64,000 nucleotides of DNA from Acetobacteraceae bacterium (GTDB lineage Bacteria; Pseudomonadota; Alphaproteobacteria; Acetobacterales; Acetobacteraceae): the NCBI GenBank assembly GCA_003506895.1, contig DNXO01000162.1:7266-71265 (forward strand), given 5' to 3'. Shown one piece after another: positions 7,764-16,321 of this stretch. The notes below the pieces were generated by a model. It was not told where the DNA came from. It saw nothing but the letters and a program-made list of their open reading frames with translations, and did not search any database. The position numbers and the translations under genes were made by a program. Numbering within the stretch: the stretch's first letter is position 1; each line of letters begins with the position of its first letter.

Positions 7764-8570
7764 TTGCTGCAACTCGTCGAATTAACCCGCCGGTTCGGTG
7801 AGACATGCGCGGTGGACCGCGCCAGCGTCACCATCGCGGACGGCGAGATGGTCGGGATTATCGGGCGCTCCGGCGCCGGGAAATCCACCTTGTTGCGGCT
7901 GATCAACCGCCTGATCGACCCATCCGAGGGCAGGATCGAATGCGACGGCATCGACGTCACGGCACTTCGCGGCAAGGCGTTGCGCGCCTGGCGTGCCCGC
8001 ACCGCGATGATCTTCCAGCAATTCAACCTGGTGAACCGCCTCGACGTGCTGACAAACGTCATGTGCGGCCGCCTGTTCGATATGCCGGCCGCGCGCGTAT
8101 TGCTGAAATGGTTCACCCCGACGGAACGGGCGCTGGCCATACGCGCGCTCGACCGGCTTGGGATGGCGGATGTCGCGATGAACCGCGCCGACGCCCTCTC
8201 CGGCGGCCAACAGCAGCGCGTCGCCATCGCGCGCGCACTCATGCAACAGCCCCGGATATTGCTGGCGGACGAGCCGATCGCATCCCTGGATCCGCTGAAC
8301 GCGAAGCTGGTGATGGACGCGCTGGCCGACATCAACCGCCGCGATGGCATCACCGTGCTGATCAACCTCCACACGCTGGATACCGCCCGCACCTACTGCC
8401 AGCGAATCATCGGCATGTCCTCCGGCCGCATCGTCTTCGATGGCGCGCCGGACGCCCTGACCGATCCGGTATTACGTGAGATCTACGGCCAGTCCGCCAA
8501 TGAGGGCCTGGACGAACGCCTCACCTCCACTAGTCTCCCGGCGTCCTCGCTCGCCACCCTGGCGGGTTAG
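7764..8570 (+). CDS. phnC: Phosphonate ABC transporter ATP-binding protein
   Basis: PhnC, 268 residues, the ATPase energising phosphonate (or phosphite/phosphate ester) uptake. Walker A GRSGAGKST is at residues 34-42, the ABC signature is LSGGQQQR, and Walker B ends ILLADEP. The start is a TTG at 7764 with GACAGGG about 8 bases upstream; the protein aligns from its first residues with the usual PhnC beginning, and no in-frame ATG is better placed. First gene of phnC-phnD-phnE-phnE. C-P lyase genes are not in this window. Confidence 0.92.
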   Translation: MLQLVELTRRFGETCAVDRASVTIADGEMVGIIGRSGAGKSTLLRLINRLIDPSEGRIECDGIDVTALRGKALRAWRARTAMIFQQFNLVNRLDVLTNVMCGRLFDMPAARVLLKWFTPTERALAIRALDRLGMADVAMNRADALSGGQQQRVAIARALMQQPRILLADEPIASLDPLNAKLVMDALADINRRDGITVLINLHTLDTARTYCQRIIGMSSGRIVFDGAPDALTDPVLREIYGQSANEGLDERLTSTSLPASSLATLAG

Positions 8571-8593
8571 CATCCGATCGGGAAGCTATTGTC

Positions 8594-9523
8594 ATGATCC
8601 GGCGCATCTTTCTCTGCCTGGTAACCGCCGCGCTTGCGCTGGGCCTGCCAACCGTCAGCCATGCCCAGGAGTGGAAACCCCAGGTCAAGGAGTTCCGCAT
8701 CGGCCTGCTGGGCGGTGAGAACACGTCGGCCCGCCTGGCCCGGTACGATGGATTTCAGCATCTGCTGCAAGAGAAGCTGGGCATACCGGTCAAGCTGTAT
8801 CCCGCCGCGGACTATGCCGGCGTGATGCAGGCCATGGCCGCGGGTCAGTTGGACCTGTCGGAATTCAGCCCCTCGGCCTTCGCCGGCGCGTGGCTGGACT
8901 GCAAGTGCATCGAGCCCACCGTGGTCCCACAGGAGAAGGACGGCACGATCTTTTATATCGCGGTCATGGTGACCCGGAAGGACTCGGGCATCACGTCGTT
9001 GGCGCAAATGAAGGGCCACTCCCTGGCCTGGGCCGATCCGAACTCCGCCTCCGGCTACCTGATCCCCAGCGCCACATTGAAGGCGCAGGGTATCGATCTG
9101 TCGGACGGGGCCTATTTCTCCCACACCGGGTTCGCCGGCGGGCATGAGCAGGGGATCATCGCCGTGCTCAACAAGCAATACGACGCGGCGGTCACCTGGA
9201 CCTCTGGCCAGGGTGACATAGAACAGGGATTCAGCCGGGGCGCCCTTCGCGGCATGGTTGACCGGGGCATGCTGAAAATGTCCGACGTCAATATCATCTG
9301 GAAATCGGGCAAGATCCCCAATGGTCCCTGGGGCTTGCGGTCATCGCTGCCGGCCAGCCTGAAGGCGGCATTCACCGAATTCATGCTGGACCTGCCGAAG
9401 TCCCACAAGGACATCTACGATGCGGTCGAGCAGGGTTCGGGCGTGGGCTACCAACAAGCGACGCTCGATTTGTACAAGGACATCATCGATCTGCGGGAAA
9501 ACGAGCGGCGGGGCAGTCGTTGA
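8594..9523 (+). CDS. phnD: Phosphonate ABC transporter periplasmic binding protein
   Basis: PhnD, 309 residues, the periplasmic solute receptor. The signal peptide covers about residues 1-24 (cleavage after SHA). The body shows the PhnD pattern with RIGLLGGENTSARLARYDGF near the mature N-terminus and the SASGYLIPSATL segment that in this family contributes to phosphonate binding. It starts 23 bases after phnC and overlaps phnE by four bases. The true ligand (phosphonate, phosphite or a phosphate ester) cannot be told from sequence. Confidence 0.93.
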   Translation: MIRRIFLCLVTAALALGLPTVSHAQEWKPQVKEFRIGLLGGENTSARLARYDGFQHLLQEKLGIPVKLYPAADYAGVMQAMAAGQLDLSEFSPSAFAGAWLDCKCIEPTVVPQEKDGTIFYIAVMVTRKDSGITSLAQMKGHSLAWADPNSASGYLIPSATLKAQGIDLSDGAYFSHTGFAGGHEQGIIAVLNKQYDAAVTWTSGQGDIEQGFSRGALRGMVDRGMLKMSDVNIIWKSGKIPNGPWGLRSSLPASLKAAFTEFMLDLPKSHKDIYDAVEQGSGVGYQQATLDLYKDIIDLRENERRGSR

Positions 9524-10446
9524 CGGCGGCCTCGCCCACCGACGACCCGTCCTGGCGCCTGTTCCAGCAGCGCTTCGGCGCGCTACGCCGAGCGCGCCAG
9601 ATCGAAACGGGGCTGACTGTCGCGGCGGTGGTTGTGTTGTTTGTGTTTGCCTCGATCTGGACCGATTTTTCGCCCGAGAAGATCCTGCGGGGCGCCCCGC
9701 GCATCGGCGAGTATTTCGGCAAGCTGCTTTCGATCGAGCCCAAGGGCGTCGCCGCACCGATCCCGGTTCTGGCGCTTCCCCACCTGTTCGGCGGGGTGAA
9801 GGAACCGCAGTCCCTCGCCTATTGGTTCTACCGGTTCAATGTGTATGCCGCGCTGCTGTGGCAGACCATCGAGATGGCGATCCTGGCCACCGCGCTGGGG
9901 TCCGGCGCAGCGTTCGCGCTGTCGTTTCCCGCGACAGGAAGATTTGTCGGCAACCGAGCGGTTGTGTTCGTGACACGACGCCTGCTGGAGCTGATGCGAA
10001 CCATTCCGCAGGTGGTGCTGGCCTTCATCCTGGTCTGGCCGTTCGGAATCGGGCCGCTGGCCGGCATCGTCGCCATTGCGGTGCATTCAACCGGAGCACT
10101 GGGCAAGCTGTTCTGCGAACTGAACGAAAACGCCGACACCCGTCCGGTGGAGGGCATCCGTTCGGTGGGCGGATCGTGGCTGGCGCAGATGCGCTACGGC
10201 GTGGTGCCACAGGTCACGCCGGGTTTCCTGAGCTATGCGCTGCTGCGGTTCGAGGTCAATGTGCGGTCCTCGACGATCATCGGGTTCGTCGGTGCCGGCG
10301 GGATCGGACAGGAGTTGAAGCGGGTCATCGGCTTCAACATCTACGAAGAGGTCAGCGCGATCTGCATCCTGATCCTACTGATCGTGGTGGTCATCGATCT
10401 GCTGTCGGAGCGCATCCGCCACCACTTCATCGGCGCGCTTGCATGA
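9520..10446 (+). CDS. phnE: Phosphonate ABC transporter permease, first copy
   Basis: PhnE-type inner-membrane permease of 308 residues with about six membrane segments. The binding-protein-dependent permease loop appears around RPVEGIRSVGGSWLAQM. The start is a TTG overlapping the phnD stop (TTGA), consistent with translational coupling. A second permease follows immediately, so the transporter probably works with a PhnE heterodimer, an arrangement seen in other proteobacteria. Confidence 0.92.
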   Translation: MTAASPTDDPSWRLFQQRFGALRRARQIETGLTVAAVVVLFVFASIWTDFSPEKILRGAPRIGEYFGKLLSIEPKGVAAPIPVLALPHLFGGVKEPQSLAYWFYRFNVYAALLWQTIEMAILATALGSGAAFALSFPATGRFVGNRAVVFVTRRLLELMRTIPQVVLAFILVWPFGIGPLAGIVAIAVHSTGALGKLFCELNENADTRPVEGIRSVGGSWLAQMRYGVVPQVTPGFLSYALLRFEVNVRSSTIIGFVGAGGIGQELKRVIGFNIYEEVSAICILILLIVVVIDLLSERIRHHFIGALA

Positions 10447-11270
10447 GCGGGGGGCTGGACATCGCCGCGGAACGCGCCCGCCACCCGGAGGCCTTTCGCG
10501 GCAAGGGCTGGCTTGGCTGGCTGCTGTTCGCCGGCGTGTTCGGTTATCTGTTCTACCTGATGTGGCTGTTCGATTTCGGCCGCGTTTTTACCAGCCTGGC
10601 GAACGTGTGGGTGATCGTCGGCCTGATGCTGGATTGGTCGGGCATTGCCGACTGGGACCACGCCGAGCTTTGGCGCTCGATGCTGGAAACCGTGGCGATG
10701 GCCTATCTGGGCACGATGCTGGCGGTGGTTTTGGCCGTGCCGCTGGGCTTCCTGGGTGCCAGCAATGTCATCCCGCAACGCGTGTTCCGTTTTTTCACCC
10801 GCCGCCTGTTCGACGGATTGCGTGGGCTGGACCAACTGATCTGGGCGCTGGTTTTCGTCCGCGCGATGGGGCTGGGGCCGATCGCGGGCATCCTGGCGAT
10901 CGCGGTAGTGGAAACGGGCGTCCTGGCGAAGCTGTTCGCCGAGGCAGTGGAGAATATCGACCGCGGGCAGGTGGAGGGCATTACCGCCGTCGGCGCCGGT
11001 CTGGCTGGGCGTCTGCGCTTCGCGATGCTGCCGCAGGTGTTGCCCGTGATGATCAGCCAGGCACTCTATTCGATCGAATCCAACGCCCGCGAGGCGACGA
11101 TTCTAGGCCTGGTGGGTGCCGGCGGCATCGGGCTGCGGTTATCGGAGCGGATCCAGATCAATGCCTGGGACCAGGTTGCCTATGTTATCGTACTGATCCT
11201 GATTTCGGTCGCGTTGATCGACACGACGTCACGGTATCTGCGACTGCGGTTGATTGGAGCGGTCAACTGA
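10443..11270 (+). CDS. phnE: Phosphonate ABC transporter permease, second copy
   Basis: PhnE-type permease, 275 residues from the ATG at 10443, which overlaps the first phnE stop by four bases (ATGA). The open frame extends much further upstream, but that part is only a shadow of the first permease. The EAA-type loop is QVEGITAVGAGLAGRLRFAM, and the C-terminal signature is GLVGAGGIGLRL. Last gene of the importer operon. Confidence 0.92.
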   Translation: MSGGLDIAAERARHPEAFRGKGWLGWLLFAGVFGYLFYLMWLFDFGRVFTSLANVWVIVGLMLDWSGIADWDHAELWRSMLETVAMAYLGTMLAVVLAVPLGFLGASNVIPQRVFRFFTRRLFDGLRGLDQLIWALVFVRAMGLGPIAGILAIAVVETGVLAKLFAEAVENIDRGQVEGITAVGAGLAGRLRFAMLPQVLPVMISQALYSIESNAREATILGLVGAGGIGLRLSERIQINAWDQVAYVIVLILISVALIDTTSRYLRLRLIGAVN

Positions 11271-11327
11271 CAGCTCGCCCCGTCGGCTTGATAGTGCCTG
11301 GTGTCCGCAAGGTCCGCCCAGTTGGCT

Positions 11328-12377
11328 CTAATGCCCCTGCCAGGCATCGAAGCGCTGGCGCAGCTTCGGCAAATTGTCGTGCCAGAAGCCCGCGTCGATC
11401 CGCAAACCGGCCGCGACGTTCGCCGGCGCACTCGGCGAGACAGCAGCCAGATCCGGCGCCAGCCCATCGTTCAGGCCCTTCGCGAGGCCGCCATCGCCGC
11501 TATGTTGCAACAACCGCAATTCCACCGCCGGCATGCCGGTGAAATACAGGAACTGCATCGCCATTCTGGCGGACGGACTGCCTTTCATGATGGCCCAGCT
11601 CTCAAGCTCGAACAGGCTACCGGTGAATTGCAGGCCGAAATTCTTGTGCTCGTGTTCGGCCATAGTGGCGATCTGACTGCTGGGCGCACTGGTCATCAGC
11701 ACATCGCGGGAAGCAAGGAGATGGGCCGCCTCGGCTTCCGTGGACCACCATTCGATATAGGGCTTGAGCTGATCCAGCTTCCGGAATGCCCGTTCAACGC
11801 CGTCCGACGTGGATAACGTCTTGTAAACGTCAGCGGGCGCCACTCCGTCGGCCATCAACGCGAACTCCAGATTGCCGCGAACCCCTTTGCGCAGGCCGCG
11901 CTTGCCGGGATATTTCGCGACGTCCCAAAAATCGGGCCATGACGGTGCGGCCGACAGCTTGTCCTTGTCCCAGGCCAGCACGGTGGTGCTGACGACCGCC
12001 CCGACGCCGCAATCGCTGACCGCTTGCTGCACATAGTGGTCTTTACCGCCGATCGCCGACCAGTCGAGCTTTTCGAACAGGCCCTCGCCGCAGCCGGCCG
12101 ACAGCTCGTCCGCATCGACCATGACCAAATCCCACTGATTTTCGGTCGCTTTGGCCTGGGTACGCAGCGTGTCGATGCCGCCGTCCCAGATAACCTGCTG
12201 GACAGGTGTTCCGGTAACCGCCGTGAACGGCTGCACATAGGCGAACTGGATCGCCCGCTGCAATGACTCGTCACGCGTGACGATCATGAGATCGTTAGGG
12301 CTGGCATGAGCCGGTTGCGGGGCCGCTGCCGGGACGGCGAGCAGCGTCACGGCGGCCAGGAGCGTGCGGACGGGCAT
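11328..12377 (-). CDS. Extracellular solute-binding protein, PotD/spermidine-putrescine-like
   Basis: 349 residues with a signal peptide (cleavage after AHA, about residue 25). The fold is that of family 1 periplasmic binding proteins, with VIWDGGIDTLRTQ near the N-terminus, WDLVMVDADE, and WPDFWDVAKYPGKRGLR, the segment typical of polyamine receptors. It has no permease or ATPase partner nearby and lies convergent with the phn operon. The ligand may be a polyamine or other small cation, unproven. It could work with a transporter encoded elsewhere. Confidence 0.8.
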   Translation of the reverse strand: MPVRTLLAAVTLLAVPAAAPQPAHASPNDLMIVTRDESLQRAIQFAYVQPFTAVTGTPVQQVIWDGGIDTLRTQAKATENQWDLVMVDADELSAGCGEGLFEKLDWSAIGGKDHYVQQAVSDCGVGAVVSTTVLAWDKDKLSAAPSWPDFWDVAKYPGKRGLRKGVRGNLEFALMADGVAPADVYKTLSTSDGVERAFRKLDQLKPYIEWWSTEAEAAHLLASRDVLMTSAPSSQIATMAEHEHKNFGLQFTGSLFELESWAIMKGSPSARMAMQFLYFTGMPAVELRLLQHSGDGGLAKGLNDGLAPDLAAVSPSAPANVAAGLRIDAGFWHDNLPKLRQRFDAWQGH

Positions 12378-12552
12378 GAACAGACGGATTTCCGGCTTCC
12401 TGAGGTTGGGCTGACGCTACAGGCCGGCGCCTATTTGAGCAACGACCCTCGCGGAAACAAGTGTGTGCCACAATCCGTTGCCACGCCAAACCAGCTAACC
12501 GCAAAAGGCCGCATTTTTTGTCACGCGGACATGCACGTGCAGATTCCTCGGA

Positions 12553-12951
12553 TCAGGCGCCCGTCGTCAGCAAGTGATCGATAACCGTGGCATTGCCGCA
12601 GAATTCGTGGGACCGAGAGGCGGCGGTTCCCGTTTCGAGTTCCAGCCGGCAGGTGCGGGAGTCCCTGCATCTTGCGCAGGTCACCTCCATGTCGCGGATC
12701 ACCGGTCCGAGCGCCCGTCTAAGTTGGGCAGGGTCCAGCCCGCGGGCACGGATCATCTGGTCCATCAGTTCGCTGTGGTCACCGATCAGGGGTACCACGT
12801 CCCGCAGATCGGAGTCCGTGACTCCAATATCCGTCGCCAAGCGTTGAAAGTCCGATCGGGACAACGTCGCCAACTCATTGTCGCGGGCCGCGCGAGCCTT
12901 TATCCAGTCGAAGGCCCTGCTCAACAGGTTGGGTGTGTCGGATTCGGACAT
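12553..12951 (-). CDS. Small four-cysteine protein, DUF6455-like
   Basis: 132 residues from the ATG at 12951, which has AGGAG ten bases upstream; an earlier in-frame ATG at 12993 lacks a ribosome site. The N-terminal half is helical and charged, with a segment (LSRSDFQRLATDIGVTDSDL) that is common in small alphaproteobacterial proteins of this kind. The C-terminal half holds Cys92-x2-Cys95-x5-Cys101-x16-Cys118, a likely metal or iron-sulfur site. Family assignment is from memory. Function unknown; cytoplasmic. Confidence 0.75.
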   Translation of the reverse strand: MSESDTPNLLSRAFDWIKARAARDNELATLSRSDFQRLATDIGVTDSDLRDVVPLIGDHSELMDQMIRARGLDPAQLRRALGPVIRDMEVTCARCRDSRTCRLELETGTAASRSHEFCGNATVIDHLLTTGA

Positions 12952-13077
12952 GTCAGGCGTCTCCTGGACGTATTTTCCTGGAAACGCTGACACTTATCCC
13001 ACCGCAGCGGTTTGATTTGGGTCAAATAGCGTCGCGATGTTTTGGCGCGCGCAACGGTTCGTTGGCGTTGGGCCGGA

Positions 13078-13995
13078 CTAGCCGCCGAGAATCGTCCCGA
13101 CCTCCAGCCCAGCCTCGGCGGCGGCGATCTTCTTGCCACCGTCCCAACGCACACGATGGACCTCGATAAAGCCACCCTGGCCGTGGATCGTCAGGCTGGA
13201 GCCGCTTTGTGCCACGATCTGCCCGATTTTCTTCCCTTTGACCTCGCCGAAAGTACGGGCGATGCGCTTGGTGCTTTCAAACAGGAACAGCTTCTTGCCG
13301 TCGTGAGTCGTCCAGGCCCCGGGTGCGGGATTGCAGCCACGGATCAGGTTGAAGGTCTGATCCACATGGGTCGCCCAATGAATCTGGGACTCGGCATCCC
13401 GGATGATGCCTTCGTATCCCGCGTTGGGTTCGTACTGGGCAATGGCCGGAGCCTTGCCGGCGACCACCATGTCGGCGACCTCGATCAGGCCGGCGACGCC
13501 CATCGGGAAGATCTTACCGAAATACAGGCTTCCCAGCGTGTCTTCTGGTTCAATGGGGACGGCTCGGGTTAGAATCACCGGCCCTTCGTCCAAGCCATCG
13601 TTCGGCCGGAAGACACTAAAGCCGGTTTCCTTGCGGCCCAGGATGATCGACCAACTCATCGACGAGGCGCCACGGTGTAGCGGCAACAGGCTTGGGTGGA
13701 ACTGGATCATGCCGAATTTGGGGATACTGCAAAATTCCTGGGGCACGAACTGGGTCACATAAGCCATCACGCCGACATCGGCCTTGGCGGCACGCAGGGC
13801 TTCCTGCGCCTCCGGGTCGGTTAATTTGGGGAACTGATGGGTCGGGATACCGGCCGCCTCGCCTGCCAGACGCAGCGGATCGGGGCGGCCCTTTTCCGGG
13901 GCGCAGAACACAGCCGCGACCTCATCGCCGCGCGCCAGGAACGCTTCCAGGGTTGCCTTGCCGAAATCCTGCTGACCAATAATGGCGACGCGCAT
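13078..13995 (-). CDS. Formyltransferase-family protein resembling the 10-formyl-THF hydrolase domain
   Basis: 305 residues from the ATG at 13995, preceded by GGAGG; the frame continues upstream without coding character. It is a formyl-THF Rossmann-type hydrolase/transferase followed by an OB-like C-terminal domain. Catalytic His100 (QFHPSLLPLHRGAS) and Asp136 (PNDGLDEGPVIL) are 36 residues apart, and the wording GAS..SW and DGLDEGP matches the N-terminal domain of 10-formyltetrahydrofolate dehydrogenase more than Met-tRNA formyltransferase. The reaction could be formyl transfer to an unknown acceptor or hydrolysis of 10-formyl-THF. It is divergent from the acyl-CoA hydrolase gene at 14126. 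Confidence 0.82.
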   Translation of the reverse strand: MRVAIIGQQDFGKATLEAFLARGDEVAAVFCAPEKGRPDPLRLAGEAAGIPTHQFPKLTDPEAQEALRAAKADVGVMAYVTQFVPQEFCSIPKFGMIQFHPSLLPLHRGASSMSWSIILGRKETGFSVFRPNDGLDEGPVILTRAVPIEPEDTLGSLYFGKIFPMGVAGLIEVADMVVAGKAPAIAQYEPNAGYEGIIRDAESQIHWATHVDQTFNLIRGCNPAPGAWTTHDGKKLFLFESTKRIARTFGEVKGKKIGQIVAQSGSSLTIHGQGGFIEVHRVRWDGGKKIAAAEAGLEVGTILGG

Positions 13996-14125
13996 GCGGT
14001 TCCTCCGTTTCTTTCCGCACCATAATGCGGTCCGAAGGGGCTGACTGTCGAGAGCCGGCGGCCGCACTCTTGGCACCACCCCATCCGCCGGGTAACACGG
14101 CCGGCGACCGAGGAGACATCGCCGC

Positions 14126-15136
14126 ATGACCATCGAAGACACCGTCGTCACCAGCCGGGACGGACGCATCGGACGCATCCTGCTGAACCGCCCGAAAGCG
14201 CTGAATGCGCTCGACCTGACCATGCTTCGCGCCTGCGCCGCGATCCTGGAAACCTGGCGGAACGACCCGCACGTCGATGCCGTGGTGATCGAGGGCGCCG
14301 GCGATCGTGCCTTCTGTGCCGGCGGGGATATTCGCTTTCTGCGGGATGGGCAGCTCTCGGGCGACCGCACGGGCGTCGATCAGTTCTTCACCGAAGAATA
14401 CGATCTGAACATGACCATCGCGACCTATCCGAAGCCGTATATCGCGCTGATCGACGGTATCTGCATGGGCGGCGGCATCGGTATGTCAGTGCATGGGCAC
14501 TACCGCGTCGCGACGGAACACGCCGGGTTCGGCATGCCGGAAACGATCATTGGATTCTTCCCCGACATCGGTGGCACCTTCCTGCTGCCGCGCCTGCCAG
14601 GCGAAATGGGTATGTATCTGGGCCTGACGGGTCAGCGCATAAATGGCGCCGACGCGGTGCATGCCGGCCTCGCGACCCATTTCACGCCGCGCGCCCGCCT
14701 GAAGGCGCTGTCCGCCGCGCTGGCCCGTGACGGCGTCGCCGCCCTGGCCGCCTTCAACGAAACCTTGCCCCCCTTCTCCATGGCCGACCATCTCGCCTCC
14801 ATCGATCACTGCTTCTCCGCGCCGACCGTGTCGGAGATCGTTACCCGGCTGGAAGCCGACGGCACGGCGTGGGCGCATGAGGCCCTGAAGGCGTTGCGGC
14901 ACGTCTCGCCGTCCGCCCTGCATTGGACGCTGCTCGCGCTGCGCCGCGGCCGTGACTTGAACCTGCGAGACGCCCTGGACGCGGAGTTCGCGTTGACAAA
15001 AACAACGATGGCGCATCCGGACTTCGCGGAGGGCGTCCGCGCCATGGTAGTGGACAAGGACCGCAAACCCGCCTGGCAGCCCGCCAGGATCGAGGATGTC
15101 GATCCCGCTCGGATTGCCGCTCTGTTTGACGCCTGA
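14126..15136 (+). CDS. 3-hydroxyisobutyryl-CoA hydrolase (enoyl-CoA hydratase superfamily)
   Basis: 336 residues. Crotonase-fold thioesterase that releases 3-hydroxyisobutyrate in valine catabolism. The acyl-CoA pocket motif is FCAGGDIRFL, the oxyanion hole is MGGGIGMS, and the HIBCH-type catalytic pair Glu139 and Asp147 (MPETIIGFFPDIGG) has the eight-residue spacing of the human enzyme. The long C-terminal region of about 100 residues also fits HIBCH rather than plain hydratases. No other valine pathway gene is adjacent. Confidence 0.88.
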   Translation: MTIEDTVVTSRDGRIGRILLNRPKALNALDLTMLRACAAILETWRNDPHVDAVVIEGAGDRAFCAGGDIRFLRDGQLSGDRTGVDQFFTEEYDLNMTIATYPKPYIALIDGICMGGGIGMSVHGHYRVATEHAGFGMPETIIGFFPDIGGTFLLPRLPGEMGMYLGLTGQRINGADAVHAGLATHFTPRARLKALSAALARDGVAALAAFNETLPPFSMADHLASIDHCFSAPTVSEIVTRLEADGTAWAHEALKALRHVSPSALHWTLLALRRGRDLNLRDALDAEFALTKTTMAHPDFAEGVRAMVVDKDRKPAWQPARIEDVDPARIAALFDA

Positions 15137-15205
15137 AAAGCCTGTTGTGCGGTGCACATAACCCCTGTTTGACGGCGTCAGCCGTTTTCGGAGGACTGTG
15201 CCCGC

Positions 15206-15487
15206 ATGCCCGCTTTCATCTGCACCACCTGCGGCTGCCAGTATCCCAACACCGAGGCACCGCCGGCTGGCTGCCTGATCTGCAAGGACGACCGTCAATC
15301 CGTCGGGCCAGGCCTGGACCACGCTGCCGGCGATGCGCTGGAGCCGTGGCCATTTGAAACCATTTACGGCGGCTGGTGGGACCGTGTGATTCCACAACGT
15401 GCCAAGATGATGATGACAGCGTCGGTCGAGCAGTATGTCGAAGCGGTGACCGGGTCGCTAGAGATATTCGAGAGTGCGATCGTCTGA
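15206..15487 (+). pseudogene. Internally deleted MBL-fold hydrolase remnant (zinc-ribbon N-terminus joined to C-terminus)
   Basis: 93 residues. The first 35 or so (CTTCGCQYP...CLICKDDRQ) form the rubredoxin-like double CxxC head of a known group of MBL-fold hydrolases, and the last 45 (FETIYGGWWDRVIPQRAK...) look like the C-terminus of the same proteins. The whole metallo-beta-lactamase core with its HxHxDH motif is missing, so a full-length gene of about 280 codons seems to have lost about 190 codons in frame. It could still make a small zinc-ribbon protein. Family recognition is from memory. Confidence 0.6.
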
Positions 15488-15611
15488 GGTTGATCCAACC
15501 TTTGACGTGAATCTCCCGCTCAAACTCGGCCGAGCCAATAACAAAAAGACCGACACTCCAGGTGGAGTGATCCACCCGGCTTGCCGGTCAATCTGTCAAG
15601 CACATGGCTTT

Positions 15612-15630
15612 TCCGGGCTTTACGCCCGGA
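15612..15630. terminator. Hairpin between the MBL remnant and pal 3' ends
   Basis: TCCGGGC (15612-15618) pairs with GCCCGGA (15624-15630) around a 5-base loop, nine bases beyond the pal stop codon and 125 after the remnant. No T-run follows in either direction, so it is only a possible transcription end. Confidence 0.3.
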
Positions 15631-15638
15631 GCCAAGGT

Positions 15639-16103
15639 TTAGCGAACGGAAGTAATCGCGTTCCGGTTCTGCGCCCAGGCTTGCTCCGTGGATCCCTGCG
15701 CGGTCGGACGATCCTTGCCGTAGCTGATCGTGGTCATGCGGGCCGTGGCAACGCCCTTGGCCTTCAGGTATGAAGCGGCGGCGTTGGCGCGACGGTTGCC
15801 GAGGGCCAGATTGTATTCTTCGGTGCCGCGCTCATCGCAGTTGCCCGCGATCTGCACGTTATTGGTCGCATACTTCGCGAGCCAAGCAGCTTGCTTGTCC
15901 AGCGTCGCCTTCGCGTCAGCGCGGAGGCCGGACTTGTTGAAATCGTAGAAAACGCGGTCGCCGACGTTGGCGACCAGGTCTTCCTGGCTGCCCGGCACGA
16001 TGCCGGCCGCGGTCGCGGCAGGAGCGGCAGGCGTTGCATCAGGTGTGGAGCACGCCGCCAGCAGGGCGACGGCGGACAGAGCGCCGAGGATCTTGATGTT
16101 CAT
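15639..16103 (-). CDS. pal: Peptidoglycan-associated lipoprotein Pal
   Basis: 154 residues. Outer-membrane lipoprotein that binds peptidoglycan and TolB, linking envelope layers and helping constriction at division. The signal peptide ends in the lipobox LAAC, acylated at Cys18. An Ala/Pro linker leads to the OmpA-like domain with NCDERGTEEYNLALGNRRA, containing the meso-diaminopimelate-binding Asp and Arg. It is the last gene of the tol cluster, 218 bases after tolB, so it may have its own promoter. The usual cpoB neighbour does not follow. Confidence 0.96.
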   Translation of the reverse strand: MNIKILGALSAVALLAACSTPDATPAAPAATAAGIVPGSQEDLVANVGDRVFYDFNKSGLRADAKATLDKQAAWLAKYATNNVQIAGNCDERGTEEYNLALGNRRANAAASYLKAKGVATARMTTISYGKDRPTAQGSTEQAWAQNRNAITSVR

Positions 16104-16321
16104 CTTCTATTCGTCCCTGGATGGGGTGCAATCCAAATGCACGAGCAAACACCCGCGCAGGAAGAAACGGTAATCCGTTCCGCCCGCGTGAGCGATTAAC
16201 GTGTTCCGCCGATAGCGGTCAAGTTCCTACAGGCATTTTAAGGACACATGGCACCCATGTTGCGTACTCAACACAGTTGCGACACCTGTTTGTCACAGTT
16301 TGTAAACACTAAAGGCGGTCT

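Noticed and set aside
7511..7801. Possible small gene ahead of phnC
   Set aside because: No ribosome site, no recognisable protein, and it crosses into the phnC start in another frame.
9420..10442. Long upstream extension of the second phnE
   Set aside because: Translation before 10443 is an out-of-frame reading of the first permease; the ATG at 10443 overlaps the first stop in the normal coupled way.
12460..12480. Sigma-54-like TGGCAC upstream of the PotD-like gene on the minus strand
   Set aside because: The -12 element is out of register and lacks the GC; only the -24 half matches.
12532..12541. 10-bp palindrome TGCACGTGCA between two genes
   Set aside because: Short and in a GC-rich area, where such palindromes are expected by chance; nothing else supports it.
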